In this document: positions 1-20,300 of the stretch, piece by piece
Position numbering within the stretch: position 1 is the stretch's first letter
Layout of the letters: each line of letters starts with the position of its first letter
Assembly: GCA_034190875.2 (NCBI GenBank)
Contig: CM067353.1
Location: 33,103,675 to 33,167,674, forward strand
Length of the DNA stretch: 64,000 bases
Reading direction: 5' to 3'
Source: Urechis unicinctus
Taxonomy: Eukaryota; Annelida; Polychaeta; Xenopneusta; Urechidae
Notes under the pieces: generated by a model
Seen by the model: only the letters and a program-made list of their open reading frames with translations
Database searches by the model: none
Told to the model about the DNA's origin: nothing
Made by a program: the position numbers and the translations under genes

Positions 1-3000
1 CCGAAGCGATATTGTCACAGCGTCTTGTCGTAGCGTCTCTTAAAACCACGTGGAATTCTCTGTTTAATTTGGAGTTGTAGTCGCCTCGACCGATCAGATG
101 ACTCTATATCTTTAACACAGTAACAGACTCCGAGCCCCGAGCCGTTTGATCACCAGTCCTTCACATCCCCCTGACATGCCTAAGACCCCAAACTAGTTCC
201 CTCGCTTCAGATAGATATCAAATATCTAAAACAACCATCCCCTGTTTAAATGTTAATGATATTCAATAGTCGCGCCAAGAGTCTAGGCTAAGAAGACCTC
301 TTGAAGCCGTGTCTCTCGGGTACATTTGAGTTATTGTCTCTGATTGGTCAGTGTCACATTTTCCGAAGATTCGGCGCCATATTTGTTTTTGTACGCTCCG
401 TTTAAGACCGCTTTTCACGTGAACTGAAGTATTTGCTGTTGCATAACCACGGAAATGACTCCATCAGAAGCCCTCGATAACGCGCAACAGGCGTGGTATT
501 GAAAGACTTGTGCGCTCGGCTGCTTGATGGGTTGTGACTGTTTTGTGAAAGTGCCTGCGGGGGCGGGGAAACATTTTGCTATACGTTGTTAGCTACTGCT
601 CTCGATGCAATGCTTGGAATGGGTCTGGGTTCGACATCAAGTGATTTGTCATGACGGACAAGTGACGCGCGCAACTCCGGGTCATAACCTTTGCGTTGAT
701 TGGTCAAGCAGGGGCTGTCTCGAAGATAAAAGAACGTGTCTTATGAATATTCGGAAGCGCCTTGTCTTGTCGTAGACTCTAGAGCGAGAAGCGTAGCGGA
801 ATCCCTGGAGTCTGGGACGCAGACTAACGCGGACATGGAAGATCGAAGATCGTAAACTGCGCGACTTGTTTTGGTAGCGACAGGGCTCTGCAAAACGACA
901 TTTTTCCCGCTCTCATCAATCGCAGTGACGTCGGCCTAGTATTACCATGTGCTTTTGTTTGTGTCACGGTAGCGCCACCTTACGACTGCAATGTATCATA
1001 ATTAGGGAAGCAGAGCCGTAGCTGTAAACTCTTTGATAGACATGCGTGTATCTTACTGCTGTGCGTACATAACAGCAACAACACACTCAGTCGCATTTCA
1101 GGTTGATAGTGGTCAATTCAGGACGCGGACTTATGTGTTTAATTATACTGTACTGTGTGTTTTGTGCGACAAATTGTGCGCTCACAGAATTATGATTACC
1201 AATAATTACGTATATAACAGCTCGGCGCATGAGCAGTTCTCTTATGTAACCACATGAGTGAAAACCTTACGACGTGAATAATTCAAAGCTTCTGATTTAA
1301 TCCTGCCAGTTCATCTCAGTTCGTCTTCATTGTATCTTAGCCTATTTGACATTCACCACTCAGGAATTAGTTTATGGCTCTACTTTACAAACAGCGTGTA
1401 TTACACTGCTATTATGTTTTCCTAAAGCGCTTACATGCTCTGGCGATTAGTCGGGCTCATGTCCGCCTGGCGAGTAGAGCGGGTAGTTTTCATAACCCCT
1501 AGCGAGAGGATAGTTACAGCAGGGCCCTGATGTAGGTAACTTTCATATGGATTTGATATCGAATATAGGGCAGATAAGGAAATCAGTGGGAAGCTTAAGT
1601 TAGTTCCTGCGATGTGTAAGCGATACTTGCCTTGGTATGCCTTTTGGATGCTTCAATCGACCGTCGGTATTTCTGAGCTAGCTACCGCCTTCATTCATGG
1701 GCACTCGAGTCCCTCACCGGTTATACATGAAATTTCATTCACATCAGCGGCCAGGGAGGGCGTGCGATTTAAGGTTCGAATGCCTATTACCAAAAGGGAG
1801 AATCCGATGTGTTATCGGCGGTCCGTTTGAGGCAATCAACTTCATCCCTGGACCTCTCCCTCTTTGGTTGATTGTTCTTAATATGATCCGACTATTAAGA
1901 GTCAACTTGATCCACCTGTGGAACTAGGCTTTGAGGGCAGCATTAAATAATCTAATTACTTAAGTGATGTTTAACTAATCTGATATTAAGAGTCGAGTAC
2001 TCCTGATGTAAAACGAGTATTCTAGCTCTGATAACCTTTAATTAATATCCGGTATCTGGACCTATTTCCGGTTTCGTTAAGGCACAGTATTACCTTAATT
2101 GGTTCCCTCAGCTAAAAATAGAGGATGCATCAGGTTAAGTGTGATCATTACCAGCAAATAAATTCTTCATAAGAGCGGAGCAAAATACTCTACATATTTT
2201 ATGAAACTGTGTGAGGGGTGGCTGGCTGTTTTATTTGGATTCGTGGAATGTGGGGAGAGGGTGCCAATTTCAGGAAGTTTTTGTGGATTGCCTGCATATT
2301 TTCCCTCGACAATAACATTTATTTTGTCTATCCTGTTACATCAATGCCCCTACGCCAATGCCAGAATGTCGGTATTGAACAGCCAGGCGGACAGCCAGGC
2401 GGACAGCCGGGCGGATAAAATAGTAATGAATTTATACGACAATTATGATCAATTTACGCAACATCCGCCATCAAATCAACACAATGACAGTCTCTTTTGT
2501 TGAGTCATGTTACTATGGGTACCTGACGATTCATCGTCACTGTGGTTGCGCGCCGTTGACCAATCACAATGCAAAATAGATTGCACTAATCGGTATACTA
2601 TGGAAAACCAGCGTTCCATCGGCTATGCTCAAGCGGCCTTGATCGCGGGGATCATTTGATAATCACCTCGGGAAAATAAGTTGTTGGTGAGGTTACTCGT
2701 CAATTGATCAATTTCCGTTACAGAATAGAACTGGCTGCTTTAACGTAACGGTTGATTTATTTCTTGTAAATATGCTTGTACATTCTGAGAAGCAATGCTA
2801 CCAGAGAGTGGAGAGCTATTTTGTGTGTGAAATCACACTGTATAATACATATATCATATTTTTTTTTCCTCTTCTTTCCCTATCATTTTATCATCATTTC
2901 CTTACTTCCGCCCGATAACGGTAACGCTAGACATTTTTTGCACCATAATAAGAAAAAAATATTCAGCTTGGAAAATTGCCCCCACCCCGCTCCACTATAG

Positions 3001-5794
3001 TTCCCTAACACCCAATACGCCCCTCGCGCTAATCCAAGACCAGCTGTGATTCGCGATTTTGTGGACGTCAGTATTGCCAATATGGAATAGCTTTCAGTTC
3101 ATGGAAACCAAAGGATACGCTCGGGGAATATCCACAAACAATCAGGAAATGCTATCTCAATTCGAGTTTTTCTGGATTTTGAAACTCGAATTTTTGACCC
3201 AGAGAATTGTAGCAAGGTATCGTTCTCTGGGCATCTATCGCTCTGGCCGTTACAACAGCCTGCGGCTTGGATTTGCGGGTTTTAGACGTCCACCAAAGGA
3301 CTTAAGATTACATGAAAGATCGCTCGTGTAAGGAACCCTCTCTGGGTGGATGGTCCACATCGAATATACCGACCATAATGGATTTTATGAACTCAGAGAA
3401 ACCGCACTAGAACGTACTTAAACACAAGGATAAAGATTGAACAAGAAGATGGCATGTAAATGCAAACATCGGTTAACTTTAATAATTTGATAGCTGATTC
3501 CGCGGCCGATTGCATTTGAAAGTTCCTGTGTATAAGTGGAAGTTATTGAAATATGTCTGGTAACGTCAATCTATCGGTCAAGAAGATAATAAATTATCTG
3601 AAAGATGGAAAGTCAAGACGCAAGGAAAGGTAATAGAGACTTTTTAACAAATGTATCCTTTGCAATCACTCTTGCTTTGCACCAGGTTCCCAACCTGCGC
3701 CACACCCCCACCCAAACCCACCTACAGCTGAACCACACCCCCTCTCTTCTACTTCGCCCCATTCCCACAATCATCCATATATTCATATATGGATTAAACG
3801 GAACGTTATGAAATACCTGTATATTTGTAGTAATTTTATATCGTTTGTGTACCATCCACCAAAACCAAAAATACATGCCCATTTCGTTAACAAATTCGGA
3901 TTCTAACCAATTAGAAAACTGATTATTGATATAAAATACGAGTAGATATGAATGCGCTTGCGCTGTGGACAGGTCACAGCGCCGACCCAGTCAGGTACAG
4001 CCTTATGAGATGCTATTTTTCACCTCCAAGTGGCGGAACGCGATGCAGAATGGCCACGGTCATCCCAACGGAGGTTCTTCCACTTTCTCTACCTCCAGAT
4101 CAGCTCGTGAAGAGTTCATCACAGTAAGGCATATCTTCCCCATGCTTTTTGTTATAGCACTCTCCTGGCGATTTTGATCAATGGCGAGCCATGAAGCCAT
4201 GACATTATATGCGAACTCGACAACTATACAATGTTAAGAGAAGAAACAGTTTGGATGTGTCAATATTCCTATTGCATTTGGTGATTGAAGTCATAACCCT
4301 CATGCACTTTTAAATGTACCGAATGTTATTTTTAACCACCTTAACAGTTTTGAATTTCATGAATCCGAGTAACCGGAGTCATATATATAAATGCCAGTTA
4401 TTCTGCAGACTGTATTGAAGCATTTTAATGACCGAGTTTCTACCGACATATGAAAACCCAGCTCAATATTTACTGACAAGTTTATTATTTAGTTATTTAT
4501 TCCGGGATGTCGAGCGATAATCAGATTATCGTTTAGGAAGTGTGATTTAGTATATCATTTGGATGCAGTGGACCGGTAAATCAGATTAAGGTTTATCCAC
4601 AAACTTCATTAACTCTCCACTTGGTGTAATATATTGATATACATCGGGCTCGCAGAAAGACGCCATTGAATTACCAGACCGATGCGTCATTTGGGGCGTT
4701 TTATGAAGTCATAGTGTATCGGTTGGAAATGATGGCGTTCATTCACTCGCTTGGTGGCGAGCGTTATTTCGCCGGGTAATATAAGTAAATACCTTCAATC
4801 TCAAACTTACAATAAACCCAATGAAGGTGGGGCACCGCTGGTAATGTTAGGAAGCAAGCAGCTATGAAATGGAATTTTTACCACTGGAAATAAATGAGAA
4901 CCATTTGTCACGAACTTTTCAATTATCCCGGCTTTGATCTTTATCTTTTAGTTGATAGCCGGTGATTATAATTGCAGGTTATTAAATTCAGTCTTTACAA
5001 CAGAAACCATAGGCGTAATGCAGTTGTTAGAGGAAGTAGGCTTGACCATCTTTCATTGACGATCAGTTCGGTTTTATCATCTGCGTGCGCTCTCTACGGT
5101 GCCAGAGTGTGTAAACCTGCTAGTATTGCATCCTTGCGCCTAGACTACGGCTTCCGTGTGTTGAAATTTTATTTTTAAAACCAGAAACTTCCTAACAATG
5201 ACAGGTTGATTCCTTTCTTTTTTCTATTGATTCTATTCCACGGAGAAGGCTGTCTGCATTGAAGTTGTCCTTGCAAACGTATTCGCCTTCGGGGATCAGA
5301 ACTCTTTCAGTACCGAATAAGCGCAGACACAGTGGCGCCGTCTGGCGACCAAAACTTAATCTCACTCCTTGACCAAAATAGTCAGACATAACACAACATA
5401 TATGAGACTTCCTTTAAACATTGCTACCTAAATCGCCTGTAAGTTGACGAGAATTTCACTTCAGGATGTTGATTAACACACGACCCGATAGGCCTCAGTT
5501 TGGCACCAAACGCGACTTTATGACCCACGGTTTGTATACGTCAGTGTTTGTCTCACTGCGCTGGTATCGCTTGGGGCGGGAAAACAAGGCAAGTAGCAAG
5601 AGGCTCATGGAGTAAAAAGGGGCAGCATGCTGACTTTGTCACTGAGTGCAAGACTACGACGGATTCCCTGGTTAATCATTCCGTAATGAAGTTGATTAGT
5701 GGATCGGTTTTGACTTTTGATGATATACGTTTATCCATAATCATATGGTGTTATATTTAATAACGTAACCATAGCAACGGATGATTGGTTTCAG
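1..5794. other. Upstream region without recognised gene
   Basis: I see no exon here that I can tie to a protein family. Open frames are short (under about 100 codons) and lack family resemblance. The missing N-terminal exon or exons and promoter of the CNBD2-like gene that starts at 5,795 probably lie here, but I could not identify them. The stretch 242-826 is a dispersed repeat, listed separately. Confidence 0.5.
242..826 (+). repeat. Dispersed repeat, copy 1 (mate at 58,633-59,247)
   Basis: Several blocks occur in the same order here and near 58.6-59.25 kb: GATATTCAATAGT, GCCGTGTCTCTCGG, CCTTTGCGTTGATTGGTCA and a shared end reading CTGGAGTCTGGGACGCAGAC. The mates are diverged and differ by indels, so this looks like an old non-autonomous transposon or other interspersed repeat. 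The right end carries a short palindrome (GTCTG...CAGAC). No coding potential is visible. The family is not recognised, and the left boundary is only where similarity starts. Confidence 0.7.
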
Positions 5795-11989
<6,195 letters not shown>

Positions 11990-12456
11990 TTCGTTTAATG
12001 ATAGGAAATAACATATTGTCATATTGTGAGAGAACGATCTTGCCATAGCGGGTTCGTGTGCCGATGGAACCAGAGGCTTCAGGTTGCCAACTATCTCGAT
12101 TGGTTTTATTTGGTTAAAATCTATCAAGAATTCAATCGAGTTCGTTCTTTAATAAGCGGGAACCAGCATGATGGTGTCCGTCCGTGGATTTTAAAGGCAT
12201 GGAAAGGCGCATATTTCGTGCTGCAGCGGGTAACCTAGATCGAATGATTGTTGTCTTGAGACAAGAGAAACTTTCTTTGCCAACCATATCGATTCGCTCT
12301 TACATACGAGTTTACAGGCTTAAATGGTGCTGTGGTCTAGGACTGGCCCGTCTAGGTTCGTGCTGTGAAGGTCACAAACTTATAATTCAATGGCTCTTGT
12401 TAGACCCACGAAAGAACTGAAACAATCTAGGTGGTGCAAAGAATAAGGGCAAACTG

Positions 12457-12580
<124 letters not shown>

Positions 12581-12632
12581 AAGAAATGAAGATTAAACTG
12601 TAATTATGTACATGTGCTGATTGTTGCTTGAT

Positions 12633-12638
12633 AATAAA
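12633..12638 (+). promoter_or_regulatory. Possible polyadenylation signal of the CNBD2-like gene
   Basis: An AATAAA hexamer lies about 640 bp downstream of the stop codon and just past the TA tract. Position and motif only; AATAAA is common by chance in AT-rich DNA. Confidence 0.3.
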
Positions 12639-14352
12639 TGGATGATGTTATGACTTCTCTTGCGCTATCTCTGCCCTGATGTATGTTCATACGTTATTGT
12701 GTTGCCATACAATGTCAGCTGTAAACGTTGAATGTTACTTATCGCATGGTCACGTGGTTGACATGGGGGGAAAACACAAGGACGGGGACAGTCCCCGTAT
12801 TATATGATATAGCATATCCTTATCGCGATGGCACCCACACGCGATAACCAAGTGCGTGTTTGCGCCATACTGATCGAGATTTATAAGCCACCGTGAGGAA
12901 AATTACGCAATGGTTGTGTCTGGGTCATTAGGGATGTTGATGCTGGCCGCGTGTCACAAGAGATCGGCTTCGATTGAGTTTTCCCAATCAATTATAAAAT
13001 CACATCAAATGCAATCAGTATTAAGGATCTGTGTCGGTTTAAAGTTTGATTTCAACGTCACTGCCCGGACCAAAACACTTCATGTTGGTTGCTTAATCAA
13101 CTGCAATATTCTTAGACTTACTGACGCTGTTCATCGCAAATAGCTCTGAACTTTACAAGAACTTACCAGTAAACAAGCGCGTTGGTTTAGGGGAAAGGTC
13201 CGAAATGATGTACTGTTAAATATTTGTTGTAATTTTTGTTTTGCGATATTTTGCCAATTGTTGTTACCATTTGATACTTATCTTGCTAGATAACACCCAG
13301 TTACCAAGTAACACTTCAGTATTCGTAGGACAAATAAGCGATGCAGCTCACACATCCAGATATGTGAGAATAAGAACTCTCGATTTCACATTTCGTGCTC
13401 TCGTCTGGTAAGTACATCCCCTTCAGTTATTAAAATAGCTAAAAGATCGACTTGTCGTTAATGGTGCCGTCAATGATGGCCTCATGTCTTTTCAATGCAT
13501 TAATGTATATATCAACATTTAATAACCGTAAAAAACATCCACAATTGAGTCACGCGAGACAGTTGTTAATATCTAGCGGGTATATTCAAGAAAAAAAATT
13601 ATATTTTCATTGTGACGTAGCTTTTATATTGGGGCAGCAAATTAAGACATGTTTACAAATACGATTTCTAATCTCTTTTATTCACAGAAATGTATCTGAT
13701 CCTAATAAAAAAATCTGGTCCCTTGTCGATTAAATTAACTTTCTGGTCTGTTTGTTGAAATGGCTGGTGAAAAGATAATGACAATGTGTTCAAATCAAAT
13801 GACGAAAACACCTGTCAAACAACAAAGAATATATTCAAGCATAGTCAATTTAACATACATATATTATACATGACCAACACATAATCAGCCAATCATAGAA
13901 CAGAAGACAAAGAGCCCTTACAATCGGAGTCTGGCATTGGGTTAATCATACAATACCCCATTGCACTTAACACACAGCCCCTACTGTAGACATTAAGGAG
14001 TTATATAGAAGTAAAATCGAGAACTTGTCCTGGGTGTATACCAATGAATGTCACCTGATTAATGCCTCAGCATATTCATACAGAGAATAAACATCTACAA
14101 AATGACCTTATTCGAGATATTCCTTTCTTACATCACTCCACTTTGCAAGGTTATTGCGAATTCACCATGGCTAGTGTATACATTAGAAGTCTGTGACCGT
14201 TAAACAAACAGTGGCTGGGTTTTTCCAGTAATACATCTTGATGGCTCCACCCCTTGTGTCTGTGTTTGTTATATCCTACGCCATTGGGCTGATCACAGGT
14301 GAGTCATGGAGTGAGGCTGATATAGCAGGATGATTGGTGAGTAAGAGTGGGT

Positions 14353-17300
14353 CTACTGAGAGAAGAGTGAGAGTTGAATCAGAGGGATAACATTCAGTGT
14401 AGTGATGTCTGAGAGCACCGCCTGAAGACAGATGTCACAATGACAGGATAAAAGAAATGTTACAATAATGGCATCACCAAGTAAATATCAAAATGATGAC
14501 CTCACATAACCAATATCAAAATGATAACATCACATAACAAATGTCACAATGATGACATCACATAACCAATGTCACAACAATGACATTACATAGCCAATGG
14601 CACAATGATGACATCACATAACCAATATCACAATGATAACATCACATAGCCAATGTCACAATGATGACACTACATAGCCAATGTCACAATGATGACATCA
14701 CATAACCAATGTCACAATGATGACATTACATTGGTTATGTCACAATGTTGATGTCACATAGCGAATGCCATAATGATGACATCACAAAACCAATGTCACA
14801 ACGATGACATAACATAGCCAATGTCACAATGATGACATCACATAACCAATATCACAATGATAACATCACATAGCCAATGTCACAATGATGACATTACATT
14901 AGTTATGTCACAATGTTGATGTCACATAGCGAATGCCATAATGATGACATCACAAAACCAATGTCACAATGATGACATCACATAATCAATGTCACAATGA
15001 TGACACTACATAGCCAATGTCACAATGATGACATCACAAAACCAATGTCACAATGATGACATTACATTGGTTATGTCACAATGTTGATGTCACATAGCGA
15101 ATGCCATAATGATGACATCACAAAACCAATGTCACAATGATGACATCACATAATCAATGTCACAATGATGACACTACATAGCCAATGTCACAATGACATC
15201 ACATAACCAATGTCACAACATTACATTGGTTATGTCACAATGTTGATGTCACATAGCAAATGTCATAATGATGACATCACAAAAATAATGTCAAAATGAT
15301 GACATTACAAAGCCAATGTCACAATGTTGATATCAAATAGCCAATGTCATAATGTTGACATCACAAAACCAATGTCAAAATGATGATATTACAACATCTC
15401 CCCACACAAAACCCAGGTAAATACAGAAACTTCAAACATCAACCAGGAAGAAGACTTTACCTCTGCAGCATTAAATGTCTGAACCTGCATCAGATTTGTC
15501 TTCCTGAATTCAAAGATTGCCAAAGCCAGAACTGAAACATTCAAAAACGTTGGATTAAACACCTAACAGGCACAGAAATTGAAAAATATTGGTTGGTCTT
15601 CCATTCAAGTGGAAAAACGGCAGGTAAGATTGATTGAATTGTCCAAGTTATACCAGGTAATATTTCAAGGGAATTGTACGCCAGGATGCGGTCCCACAGA
15701 TGTAACACTTGTTCACTGGACAGGTAACCTGAGAATGCTCTGATCAGCCACTTAAATGCAATCCTTAGACTGAAAACAGAGCACACAGGTGAGATGTGGT
15801 CACGAATGACCATAGTATAACCATGGTGTATAACCACACAGGTTAGATAAGATCATGACATAACCATAGTACAAGCATATAGTATAATCATACATTGAAG
15901 ATCACGATATTACCACAGTATTTCATCGCACAGGTGAGATAACACCACATTGTAAGTGCTGCACAGTTTAACCATCAGATAAATGCAGCAAGCTATGGTG
16001 AAGCATGCTTCTAATATGATTGTACTGCAGTTAGAATATAGTAACCAGTTTAACCACATAATAACACTACATAGATTAGCATCAGTCTATAATTCATTAA
16101 CCATGTAATATGAAATGCCACAGCATAACACAGACATTGTGAAGGAATTTCAAACTTTACAGGACCGCGGTCCAGTAAAGTTTGAAAAACTTACTGGACT
16201 GAGATTTTTTTTTACTGGACCGAAGTTTTGACAAACATATGTAGCCACGCTGTGCTTTTACAAATCCGCGTGAAATCTACTCGGGAGTTTCCGGCAACCA
16301 CGGAATCACCGGAAGTCATATCGCCTGGCGAATGGCTAACGAACCAGCGAAAGTTATAAATATAGGGAGAAATACGAAAAAGATAAGAAACAGCAAATTC
16401 TTGGGTTTATTTTCATTTTTGATGGGGTACTGGCATGAATATTATGTTTGAATTTATTACTGGACCAAGGACCGGCGGACAATCACATTTTTTATCGGAC
16501 CAGAGAACAGTTTACAGGATGTCCAACGGGTCCGGTAAAGCTTCACAATGTCTGATAACACATGCCTGTTTAGCCATGTCTTGGTTAATCAAGAGGGCAG
16601 CTTTTATAACCATAATAATCATTACAGCCAATTGAGGATGAACATGTGACAAGTTTACTACTTCATAGGGAAGATATAATAGCATCTTACGGCTGTACAC
16701 CAATAGACTTAAGATGGAAGAAGAGCTGGGGTTCCTGGCTCTGGAGAAGTGTTTCAAACTGAAGGCACAATGCCACAATGCCCTGAAACAAAGTCCATAA
16801 CTTACGGAGATGACCAGATTGGGGAGGCAGGAACTCAAAAGGGAGAATCATAGCATGGTGTGTTTGTTTTGTAAGTAGGTTGAGTGAATTATTAAAGTTG
16901 GGGGTGTTTAGCGGGGTGGATGTCCAGGAGATTATTGCTGCTACTGGGATGGATGAAGAGAAGGTTGCAATGGCAATGAGAGGACAGTATACTAGTATGG
17001 AAATGAGAGAAGGGTTTGTTGCTATCGAGAAGAGAGTAGAGTGTACTGCTGTGGAGATGAGGGAAGAGTATGTTTCTATGGAAACAGGAGAGGAATGATG
17101 TAATCACTATGGACGTGATAGGAAGTTATCAAGGAATGAAAGATAAGTGTGTGATTATCATAAATTGGATAGTGTTGCTATGGAGATGTCATCACCTGAG
17201 GATGGGAGGAGAGGGTATGGAGCCGGAAGAAATATCTGGTGTACATCTCACGGAAGACAAAATACAGGGTGATACAGTCATTGTAGATGTAACACAGCGG

Positions 17301-20300
17301 ACACACTGCAACAGACATGTCATTGTTAATACAAGAGGCCAATGGGCCTTGAAGCTCTGCTGATTTTGACAAGATTTTCAATTAGATGTTATGACAAGAG
17401 ATCATAATGTTTGTAGATTTACATAGTATTAAATAGAACATTTTAAAGCGTCACAGAGCTCTCAAATTATGTCATATTTAAGTTAAGTTATGTAGCGCTG
17501 ATTTATTTACTTTAAACGGTACATCAATATAAGAGGGTCCATGTGTACTTTTGAGCTGCTATATATGACAACGTGCCATGACAACTTATTGCCCATTGGG
17601 TTAATGCGGTACAGGATGCAACTCAGGGGTCAAAGGTCATGCCATAAAAAATGTATCAGCTTCACACACTCCACCCTATCTGTGGCTGTGACCTTTTGCT
17701 TGCATGATACAATGAGCATACTGGCACAGACAAGCCATTGTTTACACAACATAGTGGAACAGACATTCACAAGACATATTGTTCATAGAACATGGCAGGC
17801 ACAGTGGAGGAGACAAGTCATTGTTTATTTTACACAAAGGCACGTTGAGAATAGACAAGTTATTGTTTATATGATACAGGGAGCAGACTACAGTGCTGAA
17901 ACGGGATGGTATCTTACATACTGAAGTGGTACCCCAGACACCAAGAACATACTCAATTTCTTAGCAAGATCTGCACTTACTGTACATCGCAAAGCCATGG
18001 AAGGGTATAACACCATTGGGAGGATATGTAACTGAATATTCTTCCACACCCAGTTTGCCTCGAATGTACGATTTGGCTGGAGTGGCACTGCTCTGGGAGA
18101 AATGCTTGAGGACAGTAGTGTCTCGAGCAAATGGCAACAGGACCTGAAGGGGGAGCCAGTTTGGTGTGTAACATAGCAATAGACGACTTATATTTATAAG
18201 TGGTGACACATTGTCTAAGGTATTCCAAAATAGTGCTATGTGTAATCAAGTAAGCTAAGGAAAGCAATTTAAACCTCTATTTCAAAGATTTCCCTCAAAA
18301 ATCACCCTAATCATAATGTGCCATATTATCCAACAAATCAATGATACATTTTTGTGAAATGGATTATACGGAATAAACACATCGTACCTGATATAAATAA
18401 TCTTCAAAAACAAAGTACTGGTCGTCATTTGCTGCTGTCAGTTTCACATCCTGTTCAGAAATGGACATATCATCAAATCTGTGATCTTGGCAGTCATTGT
18501 ATGGGCATGAGTGATGATTTGTCAGAAAGCAAATATCTGCTTATATCTTAGTCCCATTGAAATATAAGCCACCTTGTAGATTAAGCTGTCCACAAGTAAA
18601 TCATGTTGGAGGACGCATGACTTGAGCTGCTCAAAGTAAAGGATGTCCTGAAAAGCAGAACAGAAGAAAAAACAAACGCTATTGATCAAATAACTTTGAC
18701 ATCCATCAACACAAGTCATAATATATCAGATATTTGATATTTAATCATTGAAATATGAATTTACAATTTTATCAGAAAATTGCTATTGCTTCATATTATC
18801 ATATTGTACTTGACATGAGATGAAAGTATCAAGGGAAACATTCCTTTACATATAAACATCACAATACATTCCACACATCACCCTGGATAAACTATGTAGC
18901 TAAATAATGACTCAATGAAAATCACCTTGCAAAAATGCACACAATATCCAATATCTGAAAACCATGAGGTGTTTATAACTAGAGTGAATGATAAGAGATG
19001 CTGATGCAAGTTGTCATCTCAAACGTGAGTACTCACAACTTCATCCACGTCAACAGAGAGTATCTGTCCCCAGATCTGTGAGCGGAATGAGAGAGGGCAG
19101 CCTTTCTTACAGAACTCCTGGGCAAGAGGACTCGATCCTGCTGCTAACACTGGTGACACATAGCACATAGGTGGGGAAATACAGGTGGTGGGATACAGAT
19201 TGTGAAATACAGGGTGGGATACAGATTGTGAAATACAGATGGTGGGATACAGATTGTGAAATACAGGTGGGGGATACAGATTGTGAAATACAGGTGGTGG
19301 GATACAGATTGTGTGGGAACAGATTGTGAAATACAGGTGGTGGGATACAGATTGTGAAATACAGGTGGTGGGATACAGATTGTGAAATACAGGTGGTGGG
19401 ATACAGATTGTGAAATACAGGTGGGGGATACAGATTGTGAAATACAGGTGGTGGGATACAGATTGTGAAATACAGGTGGTGGGATACAGATTGTGAAATA
19501 CAGGTGGTGGGATACAGATTGTGAAATACAGGTGGTGGGATACAGATTGTGAAATACAGGTGGTGGGATACAGATTGTGAAATACAGGTGGTGGGATACA
19601 GATTGTGAAATACAGGTGGGGGATACAGATTGTGAAATACAGGTGGGGGATACAGATTGTGAAATACAGGTGGTGGGATACAGATTGTGAAGTACAGGTG
19701 GTGGGATACAGATTGTGAAATACAGGTGGTGGGATACAGATTGTGAAATACAGGTGGTGGTTCTGATTTTGAAATACAGGTGGTGATATACAAGTGGTCA
19801 CATATAACAAGCCACATACAGGTGTATGCAGGTGTTGATAAAAGGACTGTGATGTACAGAGGGTGATATACAGATGATGATAGTCAAATACAGGAGGTGA
19901 TTAACAGATTGTGAAATATAGGTGGGATAAACAGGTATGCACATACAGTTGGTAACACACAGGTGGGTAAACACAGGTGATAATTTGTAGGAAATGATGT
20001 ACAGATGGAGAAATACAGAAGGTGAAATACAGGTGATGAAATACAGGTGTCAAAACACTGGCATTATGCACCAATTGGGATAAAGAGATGTCAGATAACT
20101 CACCTCTGGGCAGATATTACAATATGCATTAATGGAATATGTGAGGAAACTGGAGCTTATCCCCTATTGTCATATAATAAGCAAAAATAACCTATTAAAA
20201 TCTGTGTGTAATGCAGCTCATGTCCTGAATGAGTAATAAGTTCATTTCAAAATAGTACATGTTAAGATTAGAGTAATCATAGAGTACCTTTCCTTGCCAT

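Noticed and set aside
14440-15400. CRISPR-like array
   Set aside because: Regular units but no unique spacers; the DNA is eukaryotic and the units merge into each other as a minisatellite.
15541-15837. Single 98-codon minus gene
   Set aside because: Only 15,654-15,769 is coding, as exon 14 of TBC1D19; the rest is intron read-through.
19019-19810. 263- and 236-codon minus frames with CISQSVSHH repeats as a secreted repeat protein
   Set aside because: They arise from the intronic 25-bp minisatellite; the only supported coding part is TBC1D19 exon 8 (19,037-19,149).
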